From Mangrovimonas futianensis (lineage in GTDB: Bacteria > Bacteroidota > Bacteroidia > Flavobacteriales > Flavobacteriaceae), in contig NZ_JAJJNF010000007.1 of assembly GCF_021245805.1 (NCBI RefSeq), forward strand, positions 62,001 through 126,000: a stretch of DNA of 64,000 nucleotides, written 5' to 3'. Below, piece by piece: positions 63,657 through 64,000 of this stretch. The notes beneath the pieces were generated by a model. That model made no database searches, was not told the origin of the DNA, and was given only the letters and a program-made list of their open reading frames with translations. How positions within the stretch are numbered: the stretch's first letter is position 1; each line of letters starts with the position of its first letter. The position numbers and the translations under genes were made by a program.

Positions 63657-64000
63657 TTAAATGGACACAAACAAGACGTGCGACTTTAATTTCTCAAATG
63701 CTTCTGGTAAATTTTTTGAGAGCTTTTCAATGACTTTGGCCATCAATTCTTTTTGGTTTGAAGTCGCTTCAATATCAACTAAAGGATCTTTAATTTCTTT
63801 CAAAAGTACCTCAGAGCTAATTTTACCCTCCATAAAGCGTGATAAAGAAATACTCCATGCAATATTAGGCACATAATTATTCTTAAGCTTTCTTTCGTTT
63901 TCTCGCTCTTCCAAATGATACTTCGAGGAAACTTTAAGAACTTCTCCATACTTTTCTTGAGATACCAAAGCACTGACATAGGATGTAAAAAAATGATGCC
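63657..64000 (-). CDS. protein of unknown function, 5' part beyond the window
   Basis: The reading frame is open to the right edge, so at least 113 residues, C-terminal part only (HHFFTSYVSALVSQEKYGEV to KSHVLFVSI). Helical, charged, with no motif I recognise. The start is outside the window; an internal TTG at 63968 should not be taken as the start. It lies 139 bases upstream of the TonB receptor gene on the same strand. Confidence 0.6.
   Translation of the reverse strand, partial: HHFFTSYVSALVSQEKYGEVLKVSSKYHLEERENERKLKNNYVPNIAWSISLSRFMEGKISSEVLLKEIKDPLVDIEATSNQKELMAKVIEKLSKNLPEAFEKLKSHVLFVSI

Overview
The window is chromosomal DNA from a marine-type member of the Flavobacteriaceae (Bacteroidetes). 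The evidence is an AT-rich sequence, a complete gldK-gldL-gldM-gldN locus (type IX secretion and gliding), many outer-membrane proteins with an N-terminal carboxypeptidase-regulatory domain, GLPGLI, LVIVD and GSCFA proteins, and promoters of the Bacteroidetes type (-7 TAnnTTTG, -33 TTG) rather than sigma70 boxes. No CRISPR array, rRNA, intact insertion sequence or intact prophage was seen.

Layout. 0-6.7 kb: amino-acid catabolism (urocanate hydratase, a large aromatic amino acid hydroxylase, an enoyl-CoA hydratase-like protein) and small envelope proteins. 6.8-9.4 kb: a TPR histidine kinase with its LuxR-type regulator. 9.6-17.2 kb: a lipoprotein, alaS with a GSCFA protein, an M23 peptidase with a MerR regulator, and a lemA-TPM-TPM operon. 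17.4-23.8 kb: a GLPGLI protein plus partner outer-membrane protein, convergent with a related outer-membrane protein; nearly identical terminators bracket the GLPGLI pair. 23.9-29.5 kb: GTPases Der and Era, histidine-degradation genes hutG-hutF, and an RNA methyltransferase. 29.6-34.4 kb: a degraded-looking accessory stretch with a phosphoesterase, a VOC-family gene broken by two frameshifts, three oxidoreductases, and the N-terminal stump of a tyrosine recombinase directly beside the initiator tRNA.

34.4-47.7 kb: a CPxCG mini-protein, a plant-type LRR protein, an ABC-F ATPase, DUF983, an FAD oxidoreductase, gldKLMN, an arginase-fold protein lacking several metal ligands, and topA. 47.8-56.7 kb: a membrane protein, an LVIVD lipoprotein, then miaB - sigma54 activator - lptE - TPR protein - secG, and groES-groEL. 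56.9-64 kb: a beta-helix lipoprotein paired with a di-heme cytochrome lipoprotein, then a TonB receptor - alpha/beta hydrolase - 3-hydroxybutyrate dehydrogenase operon, and a protein cut by the window edge.

How genes work together. hutU, hutF and hutG make three steps of the five-step histidine route through N-formylglutamate; hutH and hutI are not in the window. GldL/GldM would power, and GldK/GldN gate, secretion and gliding. The least understood units are the GLPGLI/outer-membrane pair, the beta-helix/cytochrome pair, the arginase-like pseudoenzyme between topA and gldK, and the recombinase remnant at the initiator tRNA.
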